From NCBI RefSeq assembly GCF_014654205.1, contig NZ_BNAW01000036.1, positions 24,529 through 88,528 of the forward strand: 64,000 nucleotides of DNA, given 5' to 3'. The position numbers and the translations under genes are program-made. Under the pieces are notes generated by a model. The model saw only the letters and a program-made list of their open reading frames with translations. It did not search any database and was not told the DNA's origin. Positions 8,271 to 18,312 of the stretch are shown one piece after another; within the stretch, counting starts at the first letter, position 1, and every line of letters starts with the position of its first letter. This DNA is from Amycolatopsis bullii (GTDB lineage: Bacteria; Actinomycetota; Actinomycetes; Mycobacteriales; Pseudonocardiaceae).

Positions 8271-8721
8271 TCAACGCTCGCCCCGCTCGCGGGCGAACCG
8301 ATCCCAGACCACCTCCAATTCGGCGACAGAGGCAACACGAATCAATACCGGGATGTGGTGGTCATCGTCCGGATCGACCATCACTCCCACCCCGGTCGGC
8401 ACCATCTGCATGAAGTCCGCACCCGTGGTAGACAGATAGTCACATTCACCAGCATGCGCGGCAAGTCGGTCGAGACTGGAGAACACCGGTGTCCAGTGAC
8501 CGCGATCAGAGGTGCCCGGTGACCAGAATTCCGGGGCGCTCAGGCCGCTGCGCATAGATGCGTTCACGGTTGAAGGCCTCGAAGAACTCAGCAGGGTGGC
8601 TGCGACCGGCCCACACCTGCTTGGCAATGGAGGCCAGCGGCACGTCGTCAGAGTCGAACGGCTCCACATGAAGGACTGTAGTGACCTGGCAGGCCAGCGG
8701 GCAGCGTGAGCGCGCTGACAA
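8271..8721 (-). pseudogene. SseB-like protein gene with single-base frameshift
   Basis: Two overlapping frames complete each other. The first (8506-8721) gives AKQVWAGRSHPAEFFEAFNR and then VYAQ-type text (RIYAQRPERPGILVTG). The second (8271-8514) continues RGHWTPVFSSLDRLAAHAG and then TGADFMQMVPTGVGVMVDP, typical of the SseB N-terminal domain. Removing one base from the CCC at 8515-8517 joins them into about 150 codons. The start is uncertain (TTG 8721 or GTG 8667). It is the first gene of the cassette, 37 bp before the EspC-like gene. As it stands the product is truncated. Confidence 0.65.
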
Positions 8722-8889
8722 CGTTGTCGCCGAGTGCCGGACGTCGCGATGTGCTTCAGCGATCCGACAGGTCAGATTCAGTACAGAAAGGCTTCAAAAC
8801 CCTCTGACAGAACACATCGTCGGCGGCGGATCAGCGCGAGCCGCTCACAGTCGGTCACCGGCCTCGCTCGATCATGGTTCGCCGGTCAC
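8722..8889. other. intergenic stretch between cassette and ychF
   Basis: No ORF, hairpin or repeat that I can support. It separates the lower-GC toxin cassette from the housekeeping ychF gene and is presumably the promoter region of the cassette. Confidence 0.4.
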
Positions 8890-9972
<1,083 letters not shown>

Positions 9973-10062
9973 GACCCCGCAGTCTACGTGGCTGCCCCGG
10001 CCGGGCCCCACGCACCCAACGCCGTGGCGGATTTCCGCCAGCGACCGCGCTGACCTGCTGGC

Positions 10063-11448
10063 ATGCTCGAATCCATGGTCACCGAGACGCTCTCACTCTG
10101 GCGCGACGCCGAGCGCTGCTACCGCGTGGTCACCGCCCGCGACTCGCGCTTCGACGGCCAGTTCATCATGGCGGTCCGCACCACCGGGATCTACTGCCGC
10201 CCGTCCTGCCCCGCGTCGACGCCGAAGGTGCAGAACGTCCGCTTCTTCCCGACGTCGGCGGCCGCGCAGGCCAACGGCTTCCGCGCCTGCCGCCGCTGCC
10301 TGCCGGACGCCGTGCCCGGCTCGCCGGACTGGAACGTGCGCGCCGACCTGGCCGCGCGGGCGATGCGCCTGATCTCCGACGGGACCGTCGAGCGTGAAGG
10401 CGTCCCCGGGCTCGCCCGGCGGCTCGGGTACTCCGAACGCCAGCTCGGCCGGGTGCTCACCGCCGAGCTGGGCGCGGGCCCGCTCGCGCTGGCCCGCGCG
10501 CACCGCGCGCACTCGGCGCGGCTGCTCATCGAGATGTCGGAGCTGCCGCTGACCGACGTCGCCTTCGCGGCGGGGTTCTCCAGCGTGCGGCAGTTCAACG
10601 AGACGATCCGCGAGGTGTTCGCGACGACGCCTTCGCAGCTTCGCGTCTCCGCGGCTTCCCGACGCGGCCGGCAGAGCGACGTCACCGGGACCCGGCTCAG
10701 CCTGCGGTTGCCGTTCCGGCCGCCCTTCGACGCTGCGGGATTGCTTCGCTTCTTCGCGGACCACGCGATCCCGGGCGTCGAGGACGTCACCTCGGAGGCC
10801 TACGCGCGCACCCTGCGGCTGGCCCACGGCACCGGCGTCGTGCGGCTGACGCCTTCGCCGGACCACGTGCGCTGCGAGCTGATGCTCACCGACCTGCGCG
10901 ACCTCGGCAGCGCCGTCAGCCGGGTGCGCCGGCTGCTCGACCTCGACGCCGACCCCGCCGCGGTCACCCGCGTGCTCGCCGCCGACCCGGCGTTGGCCCC
11001 GGTGGTCGCGGCCGCGCCGGGGATTCGGGTACCGGGTGCGGTGGACGGCGAGGAACTGCTGCTCCGCGCCCTCCTGAGCGAGCTGCCGCCCGGCGAGAAG
11101 GTGCCGGGAGAGTGGGGCGTGACGCGGCTGTTCCCGACCGCGGCCCAGGTCGCGGCCACCGGACACTCCGTCGCCCTCGCGCTGGCCGAAGGACGGCTGG
11201 ACGTGCACGTCGGCCGGGACGCCGCGGAGCTGCGGGCGGAGCTGCTGACGTATGTCGACCCGTCGACCGCGGACTACGTCGTGATGCGGGTCCTCGGCGC
11301 ACCGGACGTGCTGCTCGCCGACGACGCGGAAGTCCGCCGTGGCGCCGAGGCGCTGGGCCTCTCCCCGGATGCACTGGGCGAGCGGGCCCGCGCGTGGACG
11401 CCGTGGTGCTCCTACGCCGGGATGTACCTCCGACGCGCGGCCGTTTAG
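10063..11448 (+). CDS. alkA: Ada/AraC/AlkA-type DNA-3-methyladenine glycosylase and regulator
   Basis: A 461-residue three-part DNA alkylation repair protein. The Ada-type zinc/methyl-acceptor domain has Cys pairs in GIYCRPSCPA (about 44 and 48) and ACRRCLPD (about 76 and 79). An AraC-type helix-turn-helix follows (about 100-195, with DVAFAAGFSSVRQFNETIRE). The AlkA N-domain and HhH-GPD fold occupy about 205-455, with the expected catalytic Asp in LLADD. The HhH hairpin reads VDPSTAD instead of the usual GIGPWTA. The Ada O6-methyltransferase domain is absent. It probably senses methylphosphotriesters and excises alkylated bases. The first ATG is used; ATG 10075 is an alternative. Confidence 0.9.
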   Translation: MLESMVTETLSLWRDAERCYRVVTARDSRFDGQFIMAVRTTGIYCRPSCPASTPKVQNVRFFPTSAAAQANGFRACRRCLPDAVPGSPDWNVRADLAARAMRLISDGTVEREGVPGLARRLGYSERQLGRVLTAELGAGPLALARAHRAHSARLLIEMSELPLTDVAFAAGFSSVRQFNETIREVFATTPSQLRVSAASRRGRQSDVTGTRLSLRLPFRPPFDAAGLLRFFADHAIPGVEDVTSEAYARTLRLAHGTGVVRLTPSPDHVRCELMLTDLRDLGSAVSRVRRLLDLDADPAAVTRVLAADPALAPVVAAAPGIRVPGAVDGEELLLRALLSELPPGEKVPGEWGVTRLFPTAAQVAATGHSVALALAEGRLDVHVGRDAAELRAELLTYVDPSTADYVVMRVLGAPDVLLADDAEVRRGAEALGLSPDALGERARAWTPWCSYAGMYLRRAAV

Positions 11449-11636
11449 CCCTGTTCGCCCCGCCACAGCACGGCCTGGGCGGCGATGACCTGTTCACCGT
11501 CGTAGGTCACCGCCGGCGAGCCGTACAGGCGGTAGCCCATTTCCAGCGCCTCGCTGACCCGGTGGCAGAACTTCGCGTCGTCCGGGCCGGTGAGCATGCG
11601 GTAGCGGGGCAGGCCGTTCGGCGGCTGGTCGGTCAT
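11445..11636 (-). CDS. DUF1737 domain protein
   Basis: A 63-residue protein matching DUF1737 throughout: LPRYRMLTGPDDAKFCHRV and then GSPAVTYDGEQVIAAQAV. Such proteins are small and cytosolic, with no established role. It converges on the alkA gene, and the two stop codons overlap in TTTAG at 11444-11448. Confidence 0.85.
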   Translation of the reverse strand: MTDQPPNGLPRYRMLTGPDDAKFCHRVSEALEMGYRLYGSPAVTYDGEQVIAAQAVLWRGEQG

Positions 11637-11657
11637 GGCTTCATCTTGGCCGGACGA

Positions 11658-14609
11658 TCAGCCCGCGCGCACCTCCAATGTCGAGCCGGTGCGGGACTTG
11701 CGGACGCGCAGCCGGGTGGGGATGCGCTGCCGCAGCTCCTCGACGTGCGACACGAGCCCGACCACCCGGCCGCCAGCCCGCAGCTCGTCGAGGATGTTCA
11801 TCACGACGTCGAGGGTTTCGGCGTCCAGCGTGCCGAACCCTTCGTCGACGAACAGCGTGTCCAAGAGCGCGCCACCGGCCTCGCCCGCGACGACGTCGGC
11901 CAGCCCCAGCGCGAGGGCCAGCGACGCGAGGAACGATTCACCGCCGGACAGGGTCTTCGCCGGGCGGATGGTGCCCGAGTAGTCGTCCAGCACGTCGATG
12001 CCGAGCCCGCCGCGGGTGCCGCGCGCCCCGGCCGCGTCCGAGTGCACGAACGAATACCGGCCCTGGCTCATCGTGCGCAGCCGGTGCGTGGCGGCGACGG
12101 CGACTTCTTCGAGCCGCGCCGCCAGCACGTACGACCGCAGCGACATCTTGCGGCTGTTCTGCCCGCGCCCGTTGACGACCTCCGCGAGCGCCCGCAGCTC
12201 GGCGTACTCCGCTTCGGCCGGCGCGAGCCCGGCCAGCGCCGTGCGCAGCAGACCGGCCAGCCGGGTCAGCTCCTCGTGCTGCGCGGTGGCCGCCCGCAGC
12301 GCCGCGTACGCGGAATCGGCGCGCGCCCGGGCCAGCTGGGCCGCGTCGGCCGCGCGCCCGACGTCGGCGACGTCGTCCGGCGAGATCCCGAACAGGTCCG
12401 GCTCGGCCAGCAGCGCCCGCGCGCCCGCGGCGGCCGCCTCGGCTTCGGCGATGCCCTGCTCCAGCTTCTCGATCTGCTCGTCCGGCAGCATCGCGGCGCG
12501 CGCCTTCTTCAGCGACGTGAACCCCTTCGCCTGCACCGCCGCCTCGACCAGCGTCTTCTGCTGGGCCACGCGTTCGCGGGCGCCGGCCACCGCCGTGCGC
12601 GCCTCCGCGACCGCCTCCAGGGCCTCCGCCAAGCCGAGCAGGTGCTGCCGCCGCGCGCCGACGTCGGCGAACTCGCCCCGCCCGGCGACCAGCCGGCGTT
12701 CGCGCTCGGCCAGCCGTTCCTCCAGGGCGCGGACGTCGGTCGTGGCTTCGGTGGCCGCCTGTTCGGCCCGGCGCAGCCGTTCGCTCCGCGCTTCCAGGTC
12801 GCGCTCCAGCAGGACGACCTGTTGCCCCAGCTTCGCCTTGGCGGCGGCCTGCCCGGCAAGCGCAGCGACGGTGGCCCGGGCTTCGCCCAGCTCGGCGGTG
12901 ATCGACTCGGCGGTGCGCCCGGCCAGCCGCTCCCCCAGCCCGGCCAGCCGCGCCTTCGCCTCTTCCAGCGCGACGACGACCCGCTGCCGCAGGACGTCCG
13001 CCGCCTGCTCGGCCTCCTCGGCCGCGCGTTCCTCGGCCGGATCGACCAGCTCGACGTCCCGGGTCGCCTTCGCCGGGTGCTCCGCCGACCCGCACACCGG
13101 GCAGGCCTCGCCGTCGGCCAGCGCGGCGGCCAGTTCGGCTGCCATCCCGTCCAGCCGCCGCTCCCGCAGGTCGAGGCGGCGCTGCCGGGCCGCTTGGTGC
13201 GCGTCGACGACTTCGCGCAGCTTCGCCTCCCCCCGGAGGACCTTCGCCTGCGCCTCGGGCAGCTCCGCCGCGTCGCGAGCGAAGCCGCGCAGCTCCTCCA
13301 CCTTCGCCTTCGCGCCCTCGAGCTTCGCCTCGGCTTCGGCGGCTTCGAGGGCGTCTGCCCGCAGCTTGGCCAGCTGGCCGGGGATCGCGGCGAGCTCGGC
13401 GGTCAGCTCCTCGACCTGCTGCCGGGCCGTGACGGCGGCCAGCTTCCGGTCGTCCCGTCGCATGATGTCGAGCTCCTGCTGCTCGGCCTCGGCGACCAGC
13501 TCCGCGACCGCGCCCGCCTCTTCGCGCGCGGTGGCCGCCCGCGCCTTCAGGTCGCCGGTCGCCCGGGTGCCGAACTCCCGCAGCCGGGCACCGCGCTCCT
13601 TCTCCGCCTGCTCGGCCTCGGCGAGTTCGGCGGCCCGCCGGTCGAGCAGGTCGGCCTCCACGGCGACCCCCGCCGCCCGCCGCGCGGCCGCGACCTCCTG
13701 CGCCCATTCGGCCCGCTGCGGCGCCTGTTCGGTGATCTCGAGCAGCCGCAGGTGTGCCGTGCGGACGCGGCGGATCTTTTCCGCGCCCGCACGCTCCTCC
13801 TGCAGGTGGACGTCCGCCCGCTGCGCGGCCGACCGGGCCCGTTCCTCCTCGGCCGTCACCAGCCCGACGCGGGTTTCCGACTCGGCGAGCACGGCGCCGA
13901 CCCACTCGGCCACGTCCGTCTCGGGCGGGTCCTGCTGGGCCTCCTGCGCGTAGCGGGCCAGCAGCTCCCGGACGTCCCGCTGCCGCGCTTCCAGTTCGCG
14001 GCCGCGCTCGGCACGCAGGTCGGCGAACCAGCGTTCGACGTCGGCGAAGCGCTCGGTGCCGAACAGCCGCTCCAGGAGCTTCTCGCGCTCGGCGGTGTCC
14101 GAACGCAGGAAGCGGGCGAATTCGCCTTGCGGCAGCAGCACGACCTGGAAGAACTGGGCCGCGGTCATCCCGAGCAGCCGCTCGACGGTGCGCGCCACCT
14201 CCTCGATCCGGATCAGGCCCTCCGGCGCCAGCCCGGCGGGCGCGGTGCCGATCCAGCTCAGCGACACCCGCGCCTGCTGGGTGGTGGTGCCCTCGCCGCG
14301 CCGCTTGGGCCGCTGGTACTCCGGGTTGCGCACGATCTTCAGGCGGTGCCCCTGCACGGTGAGCTCCAGCGCGACCTCGGTGACCTGGTCGGGCTCGGCG
14401 AGGTCGCAGCGCAGCCGCTTGGCCTCGTTGCGGGCGCCGGGGACCACACCGAAGAGCGCGAACGCGATCGCGTCGAGCAACGTCGTCTTGCCCGCGCCGG
14501 TTTCGCCGTGCAGGAGGAAGAGACCGTCGGCGCCGAGCACGTCGAAGTCGACCACTTCGCGTGCGCAGTACGGCCCGAAGGCTTCCACCTCCAGCCTGTG
14601 CAGCCTCAT
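11658..14609 (-). CDS. sbcC: exonuclease SbcC, SMC-type ATPase subunit
   Basis: A 983-residue Rad50/SbcC protein. Walker A is GETGAGKTT (residues 35-43), followed by long coiled coils. The zinc-hook is CPVC near residue 503, in GEACPVCGSAEHP. The C-terminal signature is LSGGESFLASLALALGLADV (about 888) with Walker B/D-loop LFVDEGFGTLD (about 915-925). With SbcD it cleaves hairpins and processes DNA ends. The ATG overlaps the sbcD stop (ATGA), so the subunits are coupled. Length is normal for actinobacteria. Confidence 0.96.
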   Translation of the reverse strand: MRLHRLEVEAFGPYCAREVVDFDVLGADGLFLLHGETGAGKTTLLDAIAFALFGVVPGARNEAKRLRCDLAEPDQVTEVALELTVQGHRLKIVRNPEYQRPKRRGEGTTTQQARVSLSWIGTAPAGLAPEGLIRIEEVARTVERLLGMTAAQFFQVVLLPQGEFARFLRSDTAEREKLLERLFGTERFADVERWFADLRAERGRELEARQRDVRELLARYAQEAQQDPPETDVAEWVGAVLAESETRVGLVTAEEERARSAAQRADVHLQEERAGAEKIRRVRTAHLRLLEITEQAPQRAEWAQEVAAARRAAGVAVEADLLDRRAAELAEAEQAEKERGARLREFGTRATGDLKARAATAREEAGAVAELVAEAEQQELDIMRRDDRKLAAVTARQQVEELTAELAAIPGQLAKLRADALEAAEAEAKLEGAKAKVEELRGFARDAAELPEAQAKVLRGEAKLREVVDAHQAARQRRLDLRERRLDGMAAELAAALADGEACPVCGSAEHPAKATRDVELVDPAEERAAEEAEQAADVLRQRVVVALEEAKARLAGLGERLAGRTAESITAELGEARATVAALAGQAAAKAKLGQQVVLLERDLEARSERLRRAEQAATEATTDVRALEERLAERERRLVAGRGEFADVGARRQHLLGLAEALEAVAEARTAVAGARERVAQQKTLVEAAVQAKGFTSLKKARAAMLPDEQIEKLEQGIAEAEAAAAGARALLAEPDLFGISPDDVADVGRAADAAQLARARADSAYAALRAATAQHEELTRLAGLLRTALAGLAPAEAEYAELRALAEVVNGRGQNSRKMSLRSYVLAARLEEVAVAATHRLRTMSQGRYSFVHSDAAGARGTRGGLGIDVLDDYSGTIRPAKTLSGGESFLASLALALGLADVVAGEAGGALLDTLFVDEGFGTLDAETLDVVMNILDELRAGGRVVGLVSHVEELRQRIPTRLRVRKSRTGSTLEVRAG

Positions 14610-15757
14610 TTCGCGAGGGCCCCCCGGTCGGCCGCTTCCAGGGCCTGGAACAGGAGCCGCTCTTCACGCTCGGTCGGCGGGGCGCCCCGGCAGTCGTCGA
14701 GGAAGCTGCGCGAGACCTCGATGTCGGACCGGCCGCGGACGGCTTCGGAGTAGCGCAGCGGGGCGCCGGCGTGCCCGCCCGCGGGCTCCCACTCCAGGTG
14801 CACCGCGTACGGGAACCGCTTGCGCAGCCGCCGCATCGCGTCGACCGGGCGCACCCGGTCGGTGACCGTGACCGACAGGAAGTGGTCGAGGTAGGCGTCG
14901 TGCTCCGGGGCTGTCATGAGGTCTTCGAGCTCGCCGGTCAGGGTGGCGAGCTTCCGCGGGACCGGCAGTTCGTGCCGCCGGACCTCGTGCAGGCCGTGTT
15001 CGTCCAGGTCGACCAGCCAGACGGATTTGCGTTGGCGCGCCTCGGAAAACGAGTACGCCAGCGGGCTGCCGGAGTAGCGCAGGTGCTCGGCGAGCGTCTG
15101 CGGGCCGTGGAGGTGGCCGAGAGCGACGTAGTCGACGCCGTCGAAGACCGAGCCGGGCACCTGCTCGACGCCGCCGACCGCGATGGTCCGTTCGCTGTCG
15201 GTGGGTTCGCCGCCGGTGACGAAGGCGTGCGCGAGCACGGCCGACCGGACGCCGGGCCGGGTTTCGAGGTCCGCGCGGATGCGGCGCATGGCCTCGGTGA
15301 GCACGCCGGTGTGGCCGCGCGCCTCCGGCACGCCGAGTGCGTGGCGCGCCGGTTCCGGTTCCAGGTAAGGGATGCCGTAGACGGCGACCGGGCCGTGGGT
15401 GTCTTGGAGGAGCACGGGTTCGGCCAGCCCGGCGACGGTGGTGCGCAGGTGGAGGCCGCCGGCCGCGGCGAACTCCGCGAAGGCGCCGAGGCGGGGCGCC
15501 GAGTCGTGGTTTCCCGGTGTGACCACGAGTTGCGCGCCGGCCGCGCGGATCCGGGCGACGGCTTTCGTCGCCACCCGCACGGCCTCCGCCGAGGGGACCG
15601 CGCGGTCGTAGATGTCGCCTGCCACCAGGACGGCGTCGATCGCCTCGCCGGCCACGAGGTCGGCGAGGTGCCCGAGCACCGCTTCCTGTTCCGCGAGCAG
15701 GTCGGCGCCGTGGAACGTGCGGCCGACGTGCCAGTCGGAGGTGTGCAGCAATCTCAC
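14606..15757 (-). CDS. sbcD: exonuclease SbcD, Mre11-type nuclease subunit
   Basis: A 383-residue calcineurin-like nuclease. Metal-binding motifs are in order: HTSDWHVG (residues 5-12), AGDIYDRAVPS, TPGNHDS, then the later VLAHAFV and LGHLHGPQ. A C-terminal capping domain follows. GTG at 15757 is preferred because it places the start immediately before VRLLHTSDWH, as in other SbcD proteins; the open frame continues upstream without homology. First gene of the sbcD-sbcC pair. Confidence 0.95.
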   Translation of the reverse strand: MRLLHTSDWHVGRTFHGADLLAEQEAVLGHLADLVAGEAIDAVLVAGDIYDRAVPSAEAVRVATKAVARIRAAGAQLVVTPGNHDSAPRLGAFAEFAAAGGLHLRTTVAGLAEPVLLQDTHGPVAVYGIPYLEPEPARHALGVPEARGHTGVLTEAMRRIRADLETRPGVRSAVLAHAFVTGGEPTDSERTIAVGGVEQVPGSVFDGVDYVALGHLHGPQTLAEHLRYSGSPLAYSFSEARQRKSVWLVDLDEHGLHEVRRHELPVPRKLATLTGELEDLMTAPEHDAYLDHFLSVTVTDRVRPVDAMRRLRKRFPYAVHLEWEPAGGHAGAPLRYSEAVRGRSDIEVSRSFLDDCRGAPPTEREERLLFQALEAADRGALAK

Positions 15758-15975
15758 GGTGGCCAAGGTACGACCCGCCTCCGACGAAATCGCGCAGGCA
15801 CGCCGCCGTCTCACTCGAACGTGTGTACTAACACGAGCGTGCAGGATCGGACACGCCCTGCGCGGAATCGATGTGTTCGCAGGTCAGCTACCCAGAGCGA
15901 CGGATCGGGTGCGATTTTTGTCGGTGCGGTCCGCCATGATGTCTGCGAGCCCGGACCTCGGAGGGAGGCGACGAA

Positions 15976-16890
15976 GTGGCGACGGTGCTGACGACCGCGG
16001 CGATCGTGCTGGCGGTTCTGCTGCTGTTCGCCGTCGCGGTGCTGTGGCGGCTGTACCAGGACGGCATGCGCCGGGCGGACGCGGCGGCCCGGCTGGTGGC
16101 GGCCGAGCGGGCCAAGGCGGACCAGCAGCAGCTGGCGCTGCGGCGCTACGAGGTCGCGTTCGCGTCGATCAGCGGCCGGGGCGAGCTGGGCGAGCAGGTG
16201 CTGGTCGAGACGGCCCGTGCGCTGGGGCTGCGCGAGGACCTGCACTTCACCCTGCAGACGGACCTGGGCGGCGGCGGCTCGGCGAAGCCGGACATGGTGC
16301 TGCGGGTCGGCGGCGACCGCACGGTCCCGGTGGACGCGAAGGCGAGCATGGCGACGTGGTCCGAGGCGGTGGAGACCGACGACCCGGACGAGCGGCTGGA
16401 CGCGTTGCGCGCGCACGTGCGGCAGATCCGGTCCCGCGCGGCGGAGCTGGCGGGCAAGGGCTACCAACGCTGGGCGGACGCGATCTACGGCACGATCATG
16501 TTCGTCCCGTCCGACGCGGCGGTGGTCGCGGCCATGGACACCGACCCGGAGCTGCTGCGCTGGCTGATCGACCGGAGGGTGTTCCTGTGCGGCCCGACGG
16601 GCTTCGGGGTGCTGGCCTCGGCGGCGTTGTTCGCGGCGAGCGACCGGACGCTGGAGGCGGACGTCGAGCAGGTCCGCACCGGAGCGGCGGCGGCCCACCG
16701 GGCGGCGGGTGGCGCGGTCGAGGCGCTGAACCTGTCGAGCACCCACCTGCAGCGGTTCCTGTCGGCGCGACGGCGGGAGCTGGAGGCGCTGGAGACGTTC
16801 CGGGCGACGGTGGCCCCGCTGACGGAGGCGTCGGGAAGTCCGGCCGCGTTGCCGACGGTGCGGAAGGGGGACGAGCTGGCGGCCAGCTGA
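15976..16890 (+). CDS. rmuC: DNA recombination protein RmuC
   Basis: A 304-residue RmuC family protein with an N-terminal membrane helix (about residues 5-24), a short coiled segment, and a PD-(D/E)XK-type core whose key residues are seen in GGSAKPDMVLR and VPVDAKASM. The later SDAAVVAAMDTDPELL and VFLCGPTGF are typical of the family. RmuC limits inversion at short inverted repeats, which is notable because an array of direct and inverted repeats follows immediately. It starts with GTG behind GGAGG, divergent from sbcD. Confidence 0.93.
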   Translation: MATVLTTAAIVLAVLLLFAVAVLWRLYQDGMRRADAAARLVAAERAKADQQQLALRRYEVAFASISGRGELGEQVLVETARALGLREDLHFTLQTDLGGGGSAKPDMVLRVGGDRTVPVDAKASMATWSEAVETDDPDERLDALRAHVRQIRSRAAELAGKGYQRWADAIYGTIMFVPSDAAVVAAMDTDPELLRWLIDRRVFLCGPTGFGVLASAALFAASDRTLEADVEQVRTGAAAAHRAAGGAVEALNLSSTHLQRFLSARRRELEALETFRATVAPLTEASGSPAALPTVRKGDELAAS

Positions 16891-16897
16891 GCGGTTC

Positions 16898-17079
16898 GCC
16901 AAGCTGCGTACCCAGCGGGTCGGCTTGCGTACCTGGGCAGTCGGCTTGCGTACCCAGAGGGTCGGCTTGCGTACGTGGGGAGTCGGCTTCGTGCTCAGCA
17001 GATCGGTCGGCGAACCGACCGTCCAGGTACGCAGGACGACTGTGCGGGTACGCAGGCCGACCGTCCAGGTACGTGAGCG
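16898..17079. repeat. 21-bp tandem repeat array with an inverted second half
   Basis: Unit GGCTTGCGTACCTGGGCAGTC with variants. The GTAC core recurs at 16908, 16929, 16950 and 16971 (exactly 21 bp apart), followed by a worn copy at about 16984-17003. A turn region with GGTCGGCGAACCGACC (about 17004-17020) follows. The reverse complement then appears with GTAC at 17027, 17048 and 17069, again 21 bp apart. No ORF here has coding support. It is not a CRISPR: the units abut without spacers. Confidence 0.85.
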
Positions 17080-17331
17080 GAGCGCGGGCGGAGGGGTCTG
17101 ACCTGCGGTGATTGGGCCCGGCTGGCGCGCTTGCCGCAGGTCGGCGTGAGCGTCCGGCCGATGACTGGTTGGCCTTGGTGCCCCGGTCCAGGCACTCTGG
17201 GCTCAGCGGGCCGCCGGCTCGCTCCACCGCCGCTACCCGGCGCCACCGGATCAACCCGTCGGGTGGCTGTCGGCCCACGTCGGCGGCGGTGCTGGCAAGA
17301 TCTTCACAACCACGAGATACGGTGTTGCCCT
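17080..17331. other. intergenic remainder before DUF6542 gene
   Basis: The rest of the 441-bp gap after rmuC. I see no gene, RNA or hairpin beyond the repeat array. It presumably holds the promoter of the following gene. Confidence 0.4.
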
Positions 17332-18261
17332 GTGACCGCGATTCGCGATCGCCAGAGCGATCCAGATGCCGACGACGTCCCCGTTCCGTGGGATGAGCGT
17401 CCCGTCGTCGGTTCGAGGCGCGGACTGCCCTGGTGGGCGGCGGTCCTGGTCGGCTTCGGCCTGGCCATCGTGGGCGCCCTCCTGGGCAAGCCGAACCAGG
17501 CGAACATCCCGGTGGTCTTCGTCGTCTGCTACATCGCCGGGGCCGTGATCGCGGTCTGCGTGGTGCGGCGGCGGGGCCTGTTCGGGCCCATGGTGATGCC
17601 GCCGCTCGTGCTGGCCGTCACCGTGCCCGGGGTGATCCTGCTGACCTCGGGCTCGGGCGCGCAGGGCGACGACATGCTGTCGAAGGCCCTGAACATCGGC
17701 ACCCCGCTGATCAACAGCTTCCCCATGATGGCCATCACCACCGGCATCACGCTGCTGATCGGCTTCGTCCGGATCTTCCGCGAGCGCGACCCGGACGCCC
17801 CGAAGAAGATCAAGAAGTCCGACCGCCTGCCCGACGAGGACGACGAGAAGCCGCGCGCCGCGGCCGGTGGCCGCCCCCGTCCGGCCGGGTCGAACCGCAC
17901 CGGCCAGACGCCGCTGCCCCCGGGCGCCCGCCGGGGCCGGGAAGGCGAACCGCCGCGGCGGCCTCGTCCGCCGGCGGAGGGCGAACGCCGGGCTCCCCGC
18001 GCCGGCGCGCCCGCCGAGCGCGAGCGTGACCGCGAGCGCGATCCGGGAACCCGTGGCACGCGCAAGCCGCCCCCGCCGAACCGCCGGACACCGCGTCCGG
18101 ACGACGGCGACCCGCGCCGGCGCGAGCCGCGTGGTGACGCCCCGCGGCGGCGTCCGCGTCCGCCCGAGGACGGCCGGGACACCCCGCCGCCCCGTCGCCC
18201 GTCCGGGGGGCGGAACGCTCCGCCGCGGCGGAACCGTCCCTGGGACGAAGAAGAACGCTGA
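17332..18261 (+). CDS. DUF6542 membrane protein with Arg/Pro-rich tail
   Basis: A 309-residue protein with about four TM helices (roughly residues 37-160; for example WWAAVLVGFGLAIVGALL) followed by about 140 cytosolic residues extremely rich in Arg, Pro, Asp and Gly. The N-terminal domain matches actinobacterial DUF6542, usually encoded beside ispH. GTG at 17332 is used because the text upstream is non-coding in character. Function is unknown; the basic tail could bind nucleic acid or acidic partners (inference). Confidence 0.8.
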   Translation: MTAIRDRQSDPDADDVPVPWDERPVVGSRRGLPWWAAVLVGFGLAIVGALLGKPNQANIPVVFVVCYIAGAVIAVCVVRRRGLFGPMVMPPLVLAVTVPGVILLTSGSGAQGDDMLSKALNIGTPLINSFPMMAITTGITLLIGFVRIFRERDPDAPKKIKKSDRLPDEDDEKPRAAAGGRPRPAGSNRTGQTPLPPGARRGREGEPPRRPRPPAEGERRAPRAGAPAERERDRERDPGTRGTRKPPPPNRRTPRPDDGDPRRREPRGDAPRRRPRPPEDGRDTPPPRRPSGGRNAPPRRNRPWDEEER

Positions 18262-18263
18262 CG

Positions 18264-18297
18264 AACGGCGGTCACCTCTCGCGAGGTGGCCGCCGTT
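18264..18297 (+). terminator. hairpin terminator after the DUF6542 gene
   Basis: Arms AACGGCGGTCACCTC and GAGGTGGCCGCCGTT around a TCGC loop, 15 bp with one wobble pair, 2 nt after the stop codon. The T-run is short, as is common in actinobacteria. It separates this gene from the convergent ispH. Confidence 0.75.
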
Positions 18298-18312
18298 TCG
18301 CGTGCGCCGAGA

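Noticed and set aside
11112..14753. A 1213-codon open frame on the plus strand
   Set aside because: It is antisense to sbcC and sbcD, whose motifs are clear. It is very rich in Arg, Gly, Leu and Gln, as typical of shadow frames in GC-rich DNA.
16898..17079. CRISPR array
   Set aside because: The units abut directly with no spacers, vary in sequence, and half are inverted. No cas genes are nearby.
16496..17278. A minus-strand frame covering the 21-bp repeats with a heptapeptide repeat
   Set aside because: A 21-bp DNA repeat automatically gives seven-residue periodicity, and the frame overlaps rmuC on the opposite strand. No coding evidence.
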